Shown here one piece after another: positions 7,442 through 15,014 of a stretch of DNA of 32,904 nt. The notes beneath the pieces were generated by a model that was given only the letters and a program-made list of their open reading frames with translations, searched no databases and was not told where the DNA came from. Both the position numbers and the translations under genes were made by a program. This DNA comes from Planctomycetaceae bacterium. GTDB lineage: Bacteria; Planctomycetota; Planctomycetia; Pirellulales; Pirellulaceae. Every line of letters begins with the position of its first letter. Within the stretch, counting starts at the first letter, position 1. The stretch covers positions 5,607-38,510 of the forward strand of contig PBCP01000031.1 in NCBI GenBank assembly GCA_002717145.1. Direction: 5' to 3'.

Positions 7442-8837
7442 TGGCGCTACCTCCGGTCATAATCGTGACAAAAAGAATCGTCACCCAAAAGGCTGTAAAC
7501 AACCATGATGGTGTTTTATCTGCGACGTCCTCGATTTCAATATCCCGCACTTTCCAGTGGCAAATCAACATGGCGACCAGGATTAAGATCGTCATGAAAA
7601 TATGAAAGCTTGTCACGACTAATAATGGTTCTTCAGCAAGGCCAAACAAAGATTCAAACATCTGTTGGCATTTCTCCCAGTCCTTCGCAGCGAAGAACAC
7701 CCATGTCAGTGAGACACAAAAGAACGTTGCAATTGCACCTAGAAAGGGTACCAACGGCCTAGCCATTAGTTTCTCCGTATCGACCACCTTCTTCAGTAAT
7801 CTCTCCGTTACCAGATAAAGGCCGTGAACACCTCCCCAGATTAAAAATCGCCAACTAGCCCCATGCCATAATCCCCCAAGCAACATAGTAAGCATCAGAT
7901 TGATATAAGTTCGGCGGCGACCTTTGCGATTTCCTCCCAACGGAATATAGAGGTAATCGCGCAGCCATTCTGACAATGAAATATGCCAGCGCTTCCAAAA
8001 ATCTGAGAACCCGACAGCAGCATAAGGTGATTTAAAGTTATTGGGAATTGAAAATCCTAAGCATAGTGCAATTCCAATGGCACACATCGAGTATCCAGCA
8101 AAGTCAAAGAATATCTGTGCCGAAAATGCCAAAACCCCAAGCCATGCGTCTAATACTGCTACATGTCGCATCGCATTAAACGTATCTCCCGTCACAATGG
8201 ATAGAATTCCATCAGCGATCACTGACTTTTGAAATAAGCCCCAACTAAACAGGAACAATCCCCAGGCAAACTGTTGTCCTGTCGCTTTGCGTGGTGTCTT
8301 GAATTGCGGAATGAGTTGATGAGGGCGAACAATTGGGCCGGCAACTAATTGGGGGAAAAACGTAACAAATAAAGCAAAGTCAAGAAATGAAGACTCTGGT
8401 TGACTGCGCTTTAAATACACGTCGATCGTATACGACAGCGTTTGGAAAGTATAAAAGGAGATTCCGACTGGAAGAATAATATCCAGGGTGGGAGCAGTAT
8501 ACTCTATCCCGACTTGATTAATTATCTGAACAAAGGTCTCGGTCAGTAACTTGCCATATTTGAAGTATGACAACATCCCCAGGTTGGCTAGTAGGCTAAA
8601 GCAAAGAAGAAGCCGTCGTTTTCCCAATTGTTGAGCCCGACTCATGGCTCGCGCCGCGAACCAATCTACAACAGTCGAAATCCATAACAAAATGACAAAA
8701 GGAGGGTTCCATGCCGCATAGAACACATAGCTCGCCACCAGAAGATGTATTTTCTTGACCTTCCATTTCAAAGGAAGGTTATGGATAGCCAATACGATGG
8801 CAAAGAATACAACAAAGGCCAGGGAGTTAAATAGCAT
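7416..8837 (-). CDS. MBOAT-family membrane O-acyltransferase
   Basis: The protein has 473 residues and is polytopic with about ten hydrophobic segments. The family signatures are clear: FPQLVAGPI (161-169), FWKRWHISLSEWLRDYLYIP (280-299), GGNRKG, and the active-site region with GGLWHGASW (H325) and WGGVHG (H338). Length and motifs fit the AlgI/DltB-type branch, which moves acyl groups across the membrane to decorate alginate, peptidoglycan, teichoic acid or other polymers together with SGNH partners. Its gene starts 21 bases after the kinase-fusion stop and overlaps the next gene by 26 bases, so it sits at the core of a six-gene run. The acceptor polymer is not shown by the sequence. Confidence 0.93.
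   Translation of the reverse strand: MLFNSLAFVVFFAIVLAIHNLPLKWKVKKIHLLVASYVFYAAWNPPFVILLWISTVVDWFAARAMSRAQQLGKRRLLLCFSLLANLGMLSYFKYGKLLTETFVQIINQVGIEYTAPTLDIILPVGISFYTFQTLSYTIDVYLKRSQPESSFLDFALFVTFFPQLVAGPIVRPHQLIPQFKTPRKATGQQFAWGLFLFSWGLFQKSVIADGILSIVTGDTFNAMRHVAVLDAWLGVLAFSAQIFFDFAGYSMCAIGIALCLGFSIPNNFKSPYAAVGFSDFWKRWHISLSEWLRDYLYIPLGGNRKGRRRTYINLMLTMLLGGLWHGASWRFLIWGGVHGLYLVTERLLKKVVDTEKLMARPLVPFLGAIATFFCVSLTWVFFAAKDWEKCQQMFESLFGLAEEPLLVVTSFHIFMTILILVAMLICHWKVRDIEIEDVADKTPSWLFTAFWVTILFVTIMTGGSASAFIYFQF
7449..7454 (-). promoter_or_regulatory. Strong ribosome binding site inside the MBOAT gene
   Basis: Read on the minus strand this is GGAGGT, seven bases before the GTG at 7441. It decides the GTG start of the first SGNH-like paralogue and is buried in the last codons of the MBOAT gene. 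Confidence 0.75.
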
Positions 8838-8858
8838 CGTTATCTTTCAGGGATTCAG

Positions 8859-11800
8859 TTATTGAGCGGGCCCGAAGTACTTATCGAGAAAATCAAGAGT
8901 CTCATGGATACGCTCATTTTTTGGCAACGCATGCTCCGTCGGATACACGACAATACGTTTCTGATCTTCAGCGGTTCCCAGTAAATTAAATGCCGGTCGA
9001 GCTGACTGTTTCAATGGAAATATCTGGTCATATTCTCCAACCAGCCAGAGCGTCGGCTGAGTAACACGATGAACATAACTAATCTGATCCACTTCCGGCC
9101 GTGCCGGCGTCATAGAGAGTCCACCAACATAGCAAATACCTAATTTGATTCTGGGTTCAACTGCAGCAGAGATGAGATAGTTAAAGGCTCCCCAGCTGGC
9201 ACCGACATAAGCCACTTTTTCATTATTAAAATCATTGCGTGAGGCTAAATAGTCAATCGTTCTACGATAGTCCTTTGTCCATTTAATAAGATATTCTGCG
9301 TATTGCTGAGACGCATTCGATGCCCAGGTTTCTAAACCATCATTTCTATCCCACTGCCCTTTGAGAACGGGGATTACCAGAGCTCGTCCACTTTGAGGAA
9401 TATATTTGAACCCTTCAATCACCCGCTCCATTAACGGCTCACTAGGTACTGGGTTAATTGATCCCGCACCATGAAAGAAAATGCAGGACTGATAGGGGGC
9501 TGAAGCGATTCGGGGCAACACGACATAGGCAATCATACGTTCGCCACCATACACTGTATCGAATTCGACCCGCTCCAGCGTGTAGTCTGGTGATAGGTCA
9601 TCCTTGGCCCAAACAACCTCAGCATTTAGAGGCTGGGGATCATAATCGAACTGATTTTTATAGACTCGAAACACTTCATCGGACAGCGGCATTGCATTGG
9701 TGTAGTCACGTGATTGCAGTTCGATATCAACAAATAGCTCCTGTGACTCTTCCCCCAGGTATTTCATACATCGAAAACCACGCTTCGCCGTTCGGTCCCA
9801 TGGATCGACAGGGTTAGCCTGATTGTAGAAGTATGCCTGATCTTCCGTTGATCCACCTAACGAAAAACGTTGTAGACCTGTTGCATTGACAACCCACTCT
9901 GAAACATTTCCACAAAGGTCACATACTCCAAAGCGGGAAATCCCTTTCATCGTCCCAACGGCAACATAAGATCCTTTGTTGATATTGCTGCTTTGGATAA
10001 GTTGTCCAACATACTCCGACCCGAAGTCTGTTGCGTTGGCTCGTGAGAAATGGAAGAGTGTCGGTAATGATTTCCCGGCCCAACGGGCATAAGCACTAGC
10101 TTCAAACCAACTAACTCCCTGAACAGGAAAATCCTCTTTTTCTGACGAATATCGCCCCACGCTCCAAGTGGACGGTCCTCGACGGCCTGTCGAATCTACA
10201 AATAATTCCATAGCTGATTCAAACGGAAGCTCGTCGCCTTCCTTTGAGAAAATGACGCCCCAATACTCCTGATTCGTGTATCCGCCAGCATCAACAAACT
10301 CCTTGTACTGCTTGTTCGTAACTTCAAACTTATCAATAAGAAACTCGGGAACGGTCGGAGCAAATCCATCGGCGATAGAAGTATCAAAAACCATTCCAGT
10401 CAGCTTGAACCCACGGCCTTCCGTGATATGGATCATACCCTCTTCGATTTCGCCTTTTTTAAATAGCTTACGATCGATGGTGGTAACTTGATTAAAGAAC
10501 GAATTATCTGACACAGCGACAGCGTCGGTGTGTCCATCCAATCGGAATACAAATTGCTTTATGGATGTTGAGAGTCTGACATCCTCCAACGGCGTTTTAC
10601 CCAATTCAATAAAAGTCGATTCCTCCGCTCCAAAATCTCGGTATAAGACTGTGGCACCTGGAGGATTGGAAGTAAATGTGAAGGGAGGGGCAATCTTCTC
10701 CCAGGCACTCTTAAAAACAGAATCCTCTCCATAGATATCTTTGATCTTCACTCCGATTTCATACGCTTCTATAAACTTTCCATCGTTTACGAGCGTCAAC
10801 ATCTTAGGAAATAATACCTGTGGCGAATTATCGGTTGAAATAATATCTGCCTGATTTGGTACATCCGCTGCTTGTGACTCACGCTGGTCTAAATCATCGA
10901 AACCTGTTTCTTGCCGGCCACCTGAAAGCAGAGCGAATACTGCGACCATTATGGCCAACGCAACACCCGACAAAATCATCGTCCACGATCTTGAACGAGA
11001 CCGTGCTCCAGAAACATTTGCTACCGAAACAACGTCTGTTAGATCCGTTATCAAATCATTGGCATCCTGGTATCGATCGTCTGCTTCCTTCGACAAACAC
11101 TTCTTGGTGATACCGAATAAGGGATCCGTCGTGGGAAAGTGTTCCAACTCGAGTGACGGGACAGCTTCATTAAGTATCGCACTCATTGTTTCAATCGTGC
11201 TGTCTCGTTTAAAGGCGCGTTGGCCGGTAAGCATTTCGAACAGGACTGCTCCAAAACTGAAGATATCACTTCGTTTATCTGCAGTACTGCCTTTTACCTG
11301 CTCCGGAGACATATAACCAACCGTCCCCATAATGGTTCCGATCTGAGTCTGCAAGCCAGACTTACTCATCGTCTCTCCGTCGAGCTCGAGTGTTTTCCGA
11401 GACGTTGCCAGCCCAAAATCCAGAATCTTGACCTGGTTATCGTCAGTCAACATGACATTACTAGGCTTGATGTCGCGATGAACAATGCCGGACTTGTGAG
11501 CTGCTGTCAGACCTTGAGCAATCCCAAGTGCAATCGAAATTGCATCTTCACGACGGAGAGGATTTTGCTCGAGATGCTGGTCCAATGTCGTCCCAGAGAC
11601 AAATTCCATGACAGCATAAAAATGTCCGTCTTCTTCTGTAAAATCAAACAGACTGATGACGTTGGGGTGGGACAATCCAGCAATCGTCTTGACTTCCCTT
11701 TTGAATCTTTCAACACTGGCCTGGTCTTCGACCGTATTATCTTTCAACATCTTGATGGCAACATCACGCTGCAGTTTAACATCGCGTGCTAAAAAGACGG

Positions 11801-11867
11801 TTCCCATGCCTCCGGAACCGAGTTCTCGAACGATTTGATAACGATCTAGAATGGTCCGTTCTGACAT
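8859..11867 (-). CDS. Ser/Thr protein kinase fused to an FGE-like domain and an alpha/beta hydrolase
   Basis: The protein has 1002 residues. The kinase domain (about 9-280) has GSGGMG, K39, HRD with D132, DFG with D150 and the MSPE activation-segment end, so it looks active. A membrane helix at about 295-315 follows an Arg-rich patch. Residues about 395-450 contain SNPPGATV, as in PEGA-type beta domains. An FGE/SUMF1-like domain spans about 485-705 (EVTNKQY, PVQGVSWFEASAYARWAGKSLP, GNVSEWV, GFRC). A C-terminal alpha/beta hydrolase spans about 745-1000, with nucleophile S891 in GASWG, D947 and H979. The FGE-like part has GGST where true formylglycine-generating enzymes carry GGS followed by the copper-binding Cys pair; that pair is absent, so sulfatase activation is unlikely. 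Predicted topology places kinase in the cytoplasm and the other domains outside. It heads the MBOAT operon. Confidence 0.9.
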   Translation of the reverse strand: MSERTILDRYQIVRELGSGGMGTVFLARDVKLQRDVAIKMLKDNTVEDQASVERFKREVKTIAGLSHPNVISLFDFTEEDGHFYAVMEFVSGTTLDQHLEQNPLRREDAISIALGIAQGLTAAHKSGIVHRDIKPSNVMLTDDNQVKILDFGLATSRKTLELDGETMSKSGLQTQIGTIMGTVGYMSPEQVKGSTADKRSDIFSFGAVLFEMLTGQRAFKRDSTIETMSAILNEAVPSLELEHFPTTDPLFGITKKCLSKEADDRYQDANDLITDLTDVVSVANVSGARSRSRSWTMILSGVALAIMVAVFALLSGGRQETGFDDLDQRESQAADVPNQADIISTDNSPQVLFPKMLTLVNDGKFIEAYEIGVKIKDIYGEDSVFKSAWEKIAPPFTFTSNPPGATVLYRDFGAEESTFIELGKTPLEDVRLSTSIKQFVFRLDGHTDAVAVSDNSFFNQVTTIDRKLFKKGEIEEGMIHITEGRGFKLTGMVFDTSIADGFAPTVPEFLIDKFEVTNKQYKEFVDAGGYTNQEYWGVIFSKEGDELPFESAMELFVDSTGRRGPSTWSVGRYSSEKEDFPVQGVSWFEASAYARWAGKSLPTLFHFSRANATDFGSEYVGQLIQSSNINKGSYVAVGTMKGISRFGVCDLCGNVSEWVVNATGLQRFSLGGSTEDQAYFYNQANPVDPWDRTAKRGFRCMKYLGEESQELFVDIELQSRDYTNAMPLSDEVFRVYKNQFDYDPQPLNAEVVWAKDDLSPDYTLERVEFDTVYGGERMIAYVVLPRIASAPYQSCIFFHGAGSINPVPSEPLMERVIEGFKYIPQSGRALVIPVLKGQWDRNDGLETWASNASQQYAEYLIKWTKDYRRTIDYLASRNDFNNEKVAYVGASWGAFNYLISAAVEPRIKLGICYVGGLSMTPARPEVDQISYVHRVTQPTLWLVGEYDQIFPLKQSARPAFNLLGTAEDQKRIVVYPTEHALPKNERIHETLDFLDKYFGPAQ

Positions 11868-12064
11868 GGCAAATTAAACAAGTTAAAGGAAAGTGATGAA
11901 TTGTAAAAAAACTTCCTCAATTCTGTTAGAACATCACTAACGCAACAACATCAGTGCAGAGACGAGCAAGCTAAAGAATGGAGATTGAGGGACCATAGAA
12001 GTGTTAAGTAAACATCGATACTAACACCCCTGGACCGCGTATGGCAAATTCAAAAACAAATCAT

Positions 12065-12084
12065 GCATAAGCGCACACTTATGC
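12065..12084 (+). other. Hairpin GCATAAG / CTTATGC
   Basis: A perfect 7-base stem with a 6-base loop (CGCACA), followed by TTTTA on the plus strand. It resembles a small terminator, yet it lies between divergent genes where none is needed, so an operator or leader structure is also possible. Confidence 0.35.
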
Positions 12085-12105
12085 TTTTATAGCTGGTTTC
12101 GGGTA

Positions 12106-12210
12106 CCACAGGTGGAATTTGACCTTCGTTAGGATGATGTTAGAATTAGCAAGCCAATCAGAACGCCGTCAACTTGCATAACGATCTTACTATGAACCAT
12201 CCACCTGTGG
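12106..12210. repeat. 11-base inverted repeat, arms 84 bases apart
   Basis: CCACAGGTGGA at 12106-12116 is the exact reverse complement of TCCACCTGTGG at 12200-12210. The pair lies 30-140 bases before the Sel1 gene start at 12243. It may be a paired operator or a long leader stem; chance is not excluded. Confidence 0.4.
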
Positions 12211-12242
12211 CGCATCGAGTAGCAATTCGAATAGGTTCCCAA

Positions 12243-13220
12243 ATGAAAAGCAAGCATTCTTTTTTCACTGTTTTTATCTTTACCATTTTGTCTGTATCCG
12301 TTGCCATAGGTAAAGTTGGCGATCCTAAGCCGATCACGAAAGATAACGTTCAGTATCAGAGCCATCGGCATACAGTTTGGGCAACGAACCTTAGCACTAA
12401 AAAGCCCCTTTGGAAAACGACAATTCCGATGGCTACCTATCGAGGAACTGTTGACCATCATCTTGAGGAAGACATTCAGTGGAATATTATTTCCTCGTTA
12501 AGGATGGAGGGACAGATTCTCATTGTTAAAAATTCGAAAGGTGAAAGCTTTAATCTGGACTCTGTCACAGGAAAGCTAATCACGAAGCGGCAGCAGAGTG
12601 GCGCCAAACGCCCTATCATTGACGTCGCTGGTGAAGATGGATCAGATCCACTTCTGGAAGGTATTAAAAAATCTGCTTCTGAAGGTGATGCCGATGCACA
12701 ATGTCTTCTCGCAAATCTATACCGAGAAGGCGATGGCATTGAGAAGAACCTAATGAAAGCTGCTGAATAATATCGTTTGGCAGCACAGCAAGGACACGAC
12801 CAGGCTCAGCTAAAGCTGGGATATTGCTGTCGAGATGGGATAGGGCTTCCAAAAGACAAAATCCAAGCATATGTATGGTTCAACATTAGCGCTAATAATG
12901 GTGGTGTATTAAATGGCAAAGGAAGAGCGGGAGAACTTGTGGAAGAAATCCGTGAGACTCTCACTTCTAAGCAGCTTGAAACAGCTAGGGCCGAAGTTGA
13001 ACATCTCGAACATTTAATTTCCACTCGCGAGAAAAAGAACTATACCGCAATCATCAGGCAACTCAGTCAGGATGGTTGGACCGTTACCATGAAAAAAGAT
13101 GACGATGGTAGTCACAATGTCATCGCCACCAAAAACGGTAATACTTCTATTTCACACGCACCTAACTGGCGTGTTGCTTTCATAAGCGTATGGCAACAAT
13201 GTGAGAAATGGAGTGATTAA
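12243..13220 (+). pseudogene. Exported Sel1-repeat protein gene interrupted by an in-frame TAA
   Basis: From ATG 12243 the frame begins with a signal peptide (MKSKHSFFTVFIFTILSVSVAIG), then a segment resembling one PQQ-like blade (VWATNLSTKKPLWKT to NLDSVTGKL), then Sel1 repeats. TAA at 12768-12770 stops the frame exactly inside a Sel1 unit: KAAE-stop-YRLAAQQGH, where the family has E-W/Y-YRKAAEQG. The same frame then stays open to 13220, with another Sel1 unit (QAQLKLGYCCRDGIGLPKDKIQAYVWF), a helical part and a C-terminal domain (DGWTVTMKKDDDGSHNVIA). A TAT-to-TAA change would explain it. No ribosome binding site precedes the second half, so independent translation is unlikely. It could be a recent pseudogene, a truncated functional protein or a sequence error. 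A longer reading from 12174 lacks support. Confidence 0.75.
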
Positions 13221-13270
13221 GACGCCCTTAAACCTTCTGGTTAGGGGGTTAGTAAGTTAACAGTTCTTTC

Positions 13271-13276
13271 AAGGAG
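13271..13276 (+). promoter_or_regulatory. Ribosome binding site for a TTG start at 13287
   Basis: AAGGAG lies ten bases before TTG at 13287 and supports this non-ATG start directly before an N-terminal membrane segment. Confidence 0.65.
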
Positions 13277-13286
13277 CAATTTCAAA

Positions 13287-13739
13287 TTGGCCAACCGAAT
13301 TTTTACTAGCAAACGCCCCCTTATCCTATTTGTGATTTTTCTTATCATGCTTGGCGGTTTTGGCTATGGGTTACTTGATCAACCAAGACGTGTTAGGCAA
13401 GCATTTGCCGGAGATATGTATCACCAACGATACTCGCAAGCCGATGAACTCCTATTGCGACCGAGCTCAGTGAGTCTAACACCGCTGGGCGACCTGATGG
13501 TCACCGATAAGATGGGTAAAGAGACTGTCGTGGCCCAAAACAAGCTCCCATTTTTAGTAAGCGGGATGCTTGCTCATCCATATGATTTATCGATGACCGC
13601 TTTACAAGACAATGAGAATGGAGTTTTACTTACTCCAGCTCTTAGCATTTACCTTAGCGTGGATGGTGGACAACTTGTCATAGAAAGCTGCCAGCCTAGC
13701 GACGTACCACCACCCGAAATGGCTGGCCCAGCTATTTAG
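13287..13739 (+). CDS. Small single-pass membrane or exported protein, unrecognised
   Basis: The protein has 150 residues from a TTG start supported by AAGGAG. A basic N-terminus (residues 1-10) is followed by one hydrophobic segment at about 11-29 (PLILFVIFLIMLGGFGYGL), then a soluble domain with no recognised motif. RRVRQAFAGDMYHQRYSQADELLL may form a helix, and the rest is probably beta-rich (SVSLTPLGDLMV, LSIYLSVDGGQLVIESC). The C-terminus is Pro-rich (DVPPPEMAGP). It follows the broken Sel1 gene by 66 bases on the same strand and faces the oxidoreductase gene with a 58-base gap. The function is unknown. Confidence 0.65.
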   Translation: MANRIFTSKRPLILFVIFLIMLGGFGYGLLDQPRRVRQAFAGDMYHQRYSQADELLLRPSSVSLTPLGDLMVTDKMGKETVVAQNKLPFLVSGMLAHPYDLSMTALQDNENGVLLTPALSIYLSVDGGQLVIESCQPSDVPPPEMAGPAI

Positions 13740-13797
13740 GCTTCATTCGGTCCGGGTCATCTTCATCACATGAGTTTCAGCGGCCTTTTCTCGTAGA

Positions 13798-14859
13798 TTA
13801 CTTAAGTTCGACGACCTTTTTTGTTCGTTGAGATTCGTCCGCTGCAAAGACTATCCGCAAACTAGTCAGCACACGGTCCTGATGAACAGACATGTCTTTG
13901 TCATGGCGAATACACTCAATAAATGCCTGTTGTTCGAGTAGAGCCAGGCCTTCATGATCTGGTTCGTCGATGTTAATCACCTCATCTTCCTTCACAAACT
14001 CTTTATCCACTTGTTCCGAAAAGTGTCGAATAATCGTGTTGGCTTCCACATGGTGATCTTTATCATCTGACCTTCCCTTCGCTGGACAAATACTTGCCGC
14101 GCCGTCGGGTCCTACAACATCCTTCACAAAATAGGCCACTTCGCTCATCATCGGCCCCCAGCCAGCCTCATACCAACCAACCGATCCGTCCTCGAATTCA
14201 ACCTGTAGCTGGCCATAATTGTTGATATGTTCAGGCACCTTATCCCAATTGCGGCAGCCTATCGCATGCACTCGCACCGGTTTACTCTGAGCCATCTGGT
14301 ACATGATGTCGACATAATGTACACCACAGTCAACGATCGGAGATTGAACCTGCATAATGTTATACAGAGTGTCATAGAAATATCCTTTTGCTTGTTGATT
14401 GAGGTTCATTCGCATAGCCAGCGGCTTCCCTAGACTATGAGAAACCTCGATGAACTTATTCCAGGACGGGTGTGTCATCAGGATATAGCCGACATATAGT
14501 TTGTTACCAACACGATTTGCCAGTTCAAAAAGCTCCTGAGACTCTTCGATCGTTTCTGCAAGCGGCTTTTCAACAAAGACGTCAAGTCCGCGCTGGAGTG
14601 CTGTGGACACATAATGATAATGTGAGTCTGTATAAGTACTGATAGACACTGCATCAGGCTTTGTTTGCTCCAATGCTTCTTCAAAATCGGTAAAACGCGG
14701 AATATCATTTCCAAGTTCTTCTGCCAACGCTTCAGAGCTACTTAAATTGCGTGTCACAATACCAACATTTCGGACACCCTCGATCTGTGCATAGGCTTTG
14801 GCATGTAGTGAGCCCATGAACCCTGCGCCTACAATCAACACTTTGATTTCATCGCTCAT
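13798..14859 (-). CDS. Gfo/Idh/MocA-family NAD(P)-dependent oxidoreductase
   Basis: The protein has 353 residues from ATG 14859, which has GGAG nine bases upstream; a GTG at 14874 would add five residues but would swallow that site. The N-terminal Rossmann fold shows VLIVGAGFMGSLHAKAY (GxGxxG at 11-16). The family lysine motif EKPLAET has K98. The C-terminal alpha/beta domain has CGVHYVDIMYQM, where the His is the usual catalytic-site position in this family. These enzymes oxidise or reduce sugars, inositols and related compounds using NAD(P). No signal peptide is visible, so it is cytoplasmic, unlike most neighbours. It is divergent from the D-aminoacylase gene with 155 bases between starts. 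Substrate not predictable. Confidence 0.92.
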   Translation of the reverse strand: MSDEIKVLIVGAGFMGSLHAKAYAQIEGVRNVGIVTRNLSSSEALAEELGNDIPRFTDFEEALEQTKPDAVSISTYTDSHYHYVSTALQRGLDVFVEKPLAETIEESQELFELANRVGNKLYVGYILMTHPSWNKFIEVSHSLGKPLAMRMNLNQQAKGYFYDTLYNIMQVQSPIVDCGVHYVDIMYQMAQSKPVRVHAIGCRNWDKVPEHINNYGQLQVEFEDGSVGWYEAGWGPMMSEVAYFVKDVVGPDGAASICPAKGRSDDKDHHVEANTIIRHFSEQVDKEFVKEDEVINIDEPDHEGLALLEQQAFIECIRHDKDMSVHQDRVLTSLRIVFAADESQRTKKVVELK

Positions 14860-15014
14860 CTTAGTCGTCTCCACGTGTGTGTCAGTTTATAGCTGGTTAA
14901 TACTAGCAACGTATTGATGTTCCTCGGTAGATGCAAGCAATAAATGAGACAAGTATGACAATTCATTTCATGTTCTAATTGAACTATGCTTTCTTACCAA
15001 TACACGAGGATATC

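Larger units (their letters stand above)
11868..12242. other. Divergent intergenic region of 375 bases
   Basis: This region separates the kinase operon (leftward) from the broken Sel1 gene (rightward) and must hold promoters for both, but no convincing -35/-10 pair was found. It contains a hairpin at 12065-12084 and an 11-base inverted repeat with arms at 12106-12116 and 12200-12210. No RNA gene was recognised. Confidence 0.4.

Noticed and set aside
11220..11792. 190-codon plus-strand frame opposite the kinase domain
   Set aside because: It is a shadow of the clear kinase reading on the other strand and shows no protein features.
8859..11867. FGE-like domain as a true formylglycine-generating enzyme for the window's sulfatase
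   Set aside because: The Cys pair required for copper binding and catalysis is absent at the GGST region.
12174..12242. Upstream extension of the Sel1 gene to 12174
   Set aside because: It would put 23 polar residues before a clear signal peptide that starts at the 12243 ATG.
12777..13220. Independent gene starting at TTG 12777
   Set aside because: It is the same frame as the gene before it, starts in the middle of a Sel1 unit and has no ribosome binding site, so it is better read as the distal half of a broken gene.
13221..13260. Weak stem (AACC / GGTT) after the Sel1 gene as a terminator
   Set aside because: The stem is only four or five bases and has no U-tract.
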